Part shown: in pieces, positions 6,421 through 7,816 of the stretch
Numbering within the stretch: position 1 is the stretch's first letter
How the letters are laid out: each line of letters opens with the position of its first letter
Source of the DNA: Bacteroidales bacterium UBA1736
GTDB taxonomy: Bacteria; Bacteroidota; Bacteroidia; Bacteroidales; UBA932
NCBI GenBank assembly: GCA_002315825.1
Contig: DCIC01000131.1
Span: forward strand, 1-7,816
Reading direction: 5' to 3'
Length of the DNA: 7,816 bases
Position numbers and translations under genes: made by a program
Notes under the pieces: generated by a model
Told to the model about the DNA's origin: nothing
The model's input: only the letters and a program-made list of their open reading frames with translations
Databases searched by the model: none

Positions 6421-7412
6421 TATATCAATTCATTCATAACCCATTCATCCACGGCCTTGCTGTTGACCAAAGGACTTAGGAACAACATACCCGATGTACC
6501 TATGGTAGCGCGCAAACTTGCAAGCTCAGACAGTTTCGCCTTGTTTTCCTTATGCTGCGCATCATCAATCGGGCAATCGACCCCCGCCTCTTTCATAATC
6601 ATTCTGCTCTTGGCAGCGATTGAAACTTCAAGATACAAGCCAAGATAGACACAGATATCGAAAAACACTTCGGGTTGGAACCTCTCTTTTGCTTCCATAA
6701 GATAATGGCCTGCATTTGTGTTTTTCAAATCCCCGCTCTTAATCGCAGTGTACAAAGTGACATCATTTGATATGCACAAATCCAGCCATTTGTGAATAAG
6801 GCTCTCATCAATAGCGTAAATGGCACAGATAAGAGTAATGATCAATACTACTGTGATTACAAGCTGCAGCATCTCAGGGAGGAGAAACAGATTATAGACG
6901 AAGTGAATCGCAAATGAGGGAATACCTGCAAAAACGCATAAGAAAAGCTTGATTGCTGCAGGTTTACGGCTAATAGCCCTATTGACAAGCAATGCAGCAC
7001 TAGCAAAAAGAGCAGAGCAGCCTATATGGAGCAACGCAGTGCCGAATCCCCTCAAAAACGCATCGCCAAGGGTAAACTGGGGGTTGAAATACACATATAG
7101 AATATTCTCCAGTAATGCAAATCCAGAGCCGATGGCTGCGCCATACATAACCGTCTCCGAAAAAAAAGCCGTGCGCCTGCGGCAGACAGCAACTACAAGA
7201 GGAAGGCACTTGATGAGTTCTTCAATGACAGGAAATCCCAATTCGGAATCTGTTTCCACAATACTGCCAAGGAAAAAACATATTACACAGGTAGCCAATC
7301 CCCATACAAAGCACTCAACCATTCTTGACCACTTTGTAAGAGAGAACCCGTCAAATCCCTTTATCAAAGCCAGATATAAGACAAGCGGCAGAATACTTAC
7401 GAAATAATTCAT
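6420..7412 (-). CDS. PrsW-family intramembrane protease with C-terminal extension
   Basis: PrsW proteases (MEROPS M82, related to the CAAX/ABI group) cut membrane-embedded substrates; in Bacillus subtilis PrsW starts degradation of the anti-sigma factor RsiW. This 330-residue protein has about seven hydrophobic segments in residues 1-205 and the family motifs in order: EELIK (64-68), GSGFALLENILY (95-106, Glu102-Asn103), LLHIGCSAL (127-135, His129) and IHFVYN (169-174, His170 and Asn174). Residues 205-330 form a soluble, mostly helical tail absent from the roughly 220-residue Bacillus protein; similar tails occur, as I recall, in Bacteroidota homologues. Its ATG is two bases after the stop of the upstream barrel gene, and its own TAA overlaps the next ATG by one base. 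No sigma/anti-sigma pair is present in the window, so the substrate is unknown. Confidence 0.88.
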   Translation of the reverse strand: MNYFVSILPLVLYLALIKGFDGFSLTKWSRMVECFVWGLATCVICFFLGSIVETDSELGFPVIEELIKCLPLVVAVCRRRTAFFSETVMYGAAIGSGFALLENILYVYFNPQFTLGDAFLRGFGTALLHIGCSALFASAALLVNRAISRKPAAIKLFLCVFAGIPSFAIHFVYNLFLLPEMLQLVITVVLIITLICAIYAIDESLIHKWLDLCISNDVTLYTAIKSGDLKNTNAGHYLMEAKERFQPEVFFDICVYLGLYLEVSIAAKSRMIMKEAGVDCPIDDAQHKENKAKLSELASLRATIGTSGMLFLSPLVNSKAVDEWVMNELI

Positions 7413-7414
7413 TC

Positions 7415-7816
7415 TTAGAAAAGTTTCAAACTGATAAGGAAGTCGCCCTGATTGGTGCCGTCAGGATTGAAAGCACGTGCGTAACCTATACTCCAGGTAG
7501 TCTTCATAAATTTGAAGAGCACAACTTCGGTATTGACCTGAATTCCGACATTGACATACGCTTGAGTGGCAATATTCTTCTCCCAAGAATCAGTCAACAG
7601 TCCGGTCGAGAAAAGATTGAACTGTGTATATGTCGGATACAGATTGATGAATCCAACATTATTGTAGCGGATAGGCTGAAGGCTCAACTCCGCCATCAAC
7701 CTTGCGTACGAATGACCTTTGATTGAATCGATACTCTTTCCTGCAAATCGGCTGGTAGAACGATATCTGTTGGCAGGACGATAATCAATCCAGTTGTTTC
7801 CGAATCCTCCGAAATA
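7415..7816 (-). CDS. Outer-membrane beta-barrel protein, C-terminal part (truncated by window edge)
   Basis: The minus-strand frame is open from 7816 down to the TAA at 7415, giving the last 133 residues of a longer protein; a TTG/ATG at 7699-7694 is internal, since the frame stays open and protein-like upstream. The fragment begins YFGGFGNNWIDYRP and continues with alternating polar/hydrophobic strands separated by short turns (RLMAELSLQPIRYNNVGFINLYP, residues about 40-62, and later YVNVGIQV, VLFKFM, TWSIGYAR, FLISLKLF). It ends in a C-terminal Phe, the usual Bam-recognised end of outer-membrane barrels. The FGGFGNN and E-L-x-L-x-P-I-R-Y pattern resembles barrel ends of large Bacteroidota proteins with surface-antigen-like or propeller-plus-barrel architecture, but I cannot name the family from the fragment. 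It is the first visible gene of the operon; the promoter lies outside the window. Confidence 0.7.
   Translation of the reverse strand, partial: YFGGFGNNWIDYRPANRYRSTSRFAGKSIDSIKGHSYARLMAELSLQPIRYNNVGFINLYPTYTQFNLFSTGLLTDSWEKNIATQAYVNVGIQVNTEVVLFKFMKTTWSIGYARAFNPDGTNQGDFLISLKLF

Noticed and set aside
6949..7407. 152-codon plus-strand reading frame
   Set aside because: Antisense to the PrsW-family gene with all motifs intact; no independent evidence of coding.
7415..7699. A complete 94-residue small protein starting at TTG/ATG near 7699
   Set aside because: The same frame is open to the window edge with barrel-like sequence, so this is the end of a larger gene.
1..7816. CRISPR arrays, insertion sequences or transposase genes
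   Set aside because: No spaced direct repeats, terminal inverted repeats or transposase-like proteins were seen on either strand.

Overview
The window looks like chromosomal DNA from a member of the Bacteroidota, most likely order Bacteroidales. Three observations support this. The proteins are typical of the phylum: a large MACPF-type lipoprotein, a secreted TIM-barrel lipoprotein, a PrsW protease with a C-terminal extension, and an outer-membrane barrel. Two lipoproteins carry the Bacteroidota surface-export signature (Cys-X-Lys-acid-acid). Shine-Dalgarno sequences are lacking, and there is a TAnnTTTG-type -7 element upstream of the first gene. Genus cannot be assigned from this stretch.

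Layout. Positions 1-254 hold no protein gene. They contain a strong rho-independent terminator (40-82) for something lying to the left, preceded by about 20 bases that resemble the 3' end of a tRNA-Ser, then a candidate promoter just before position 255. Positions 255-2855 (+) encode one large lipoprotein of 866 residues with a divergent membrane-attack-complex/perforin (MACPF) core and a long, cysteine-rich C-terminal region that I do not recognise. A near-perfect hairpin at 2879-2921 separates it from a convergent gene block and can serve both directions.

Positions 2982-7816 are one tightly packed minus-strand operon, read right to left: the C-terminal end of an outer-membrane beta-barrel protein (runs off the right edge), a PrsW-family intramembrane protease, a TIM-barrel sugar-isomerase-like surface lipoprotein, RmuC, and an M19 (renal dipeptidase-like) lipoprotein. 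Junctions are a 2-base gap, a 1-base overlap (TAATG), a 12-base gap with a GTG start, and a 17-base overlap. Co-transcription and translational coupling are therefore very likely.

Functionally, four of the five operon products sit in or pass through the cell envelope; only RmuC is a DNA-maintenance protein. The MACPF gene is a stand-alone unit bounded by terminators. By family precedent it could be a pore-forming antimicrobial (the BSAP proteins of Bacteroides), but nothing in the window proves toxicity. The most noteworthy items are this lipoprotein with its unassigned C-terminal half, the tRNA-like remnant next to it, and the mixed envelope/DNA-repair operon that includes PrsW.
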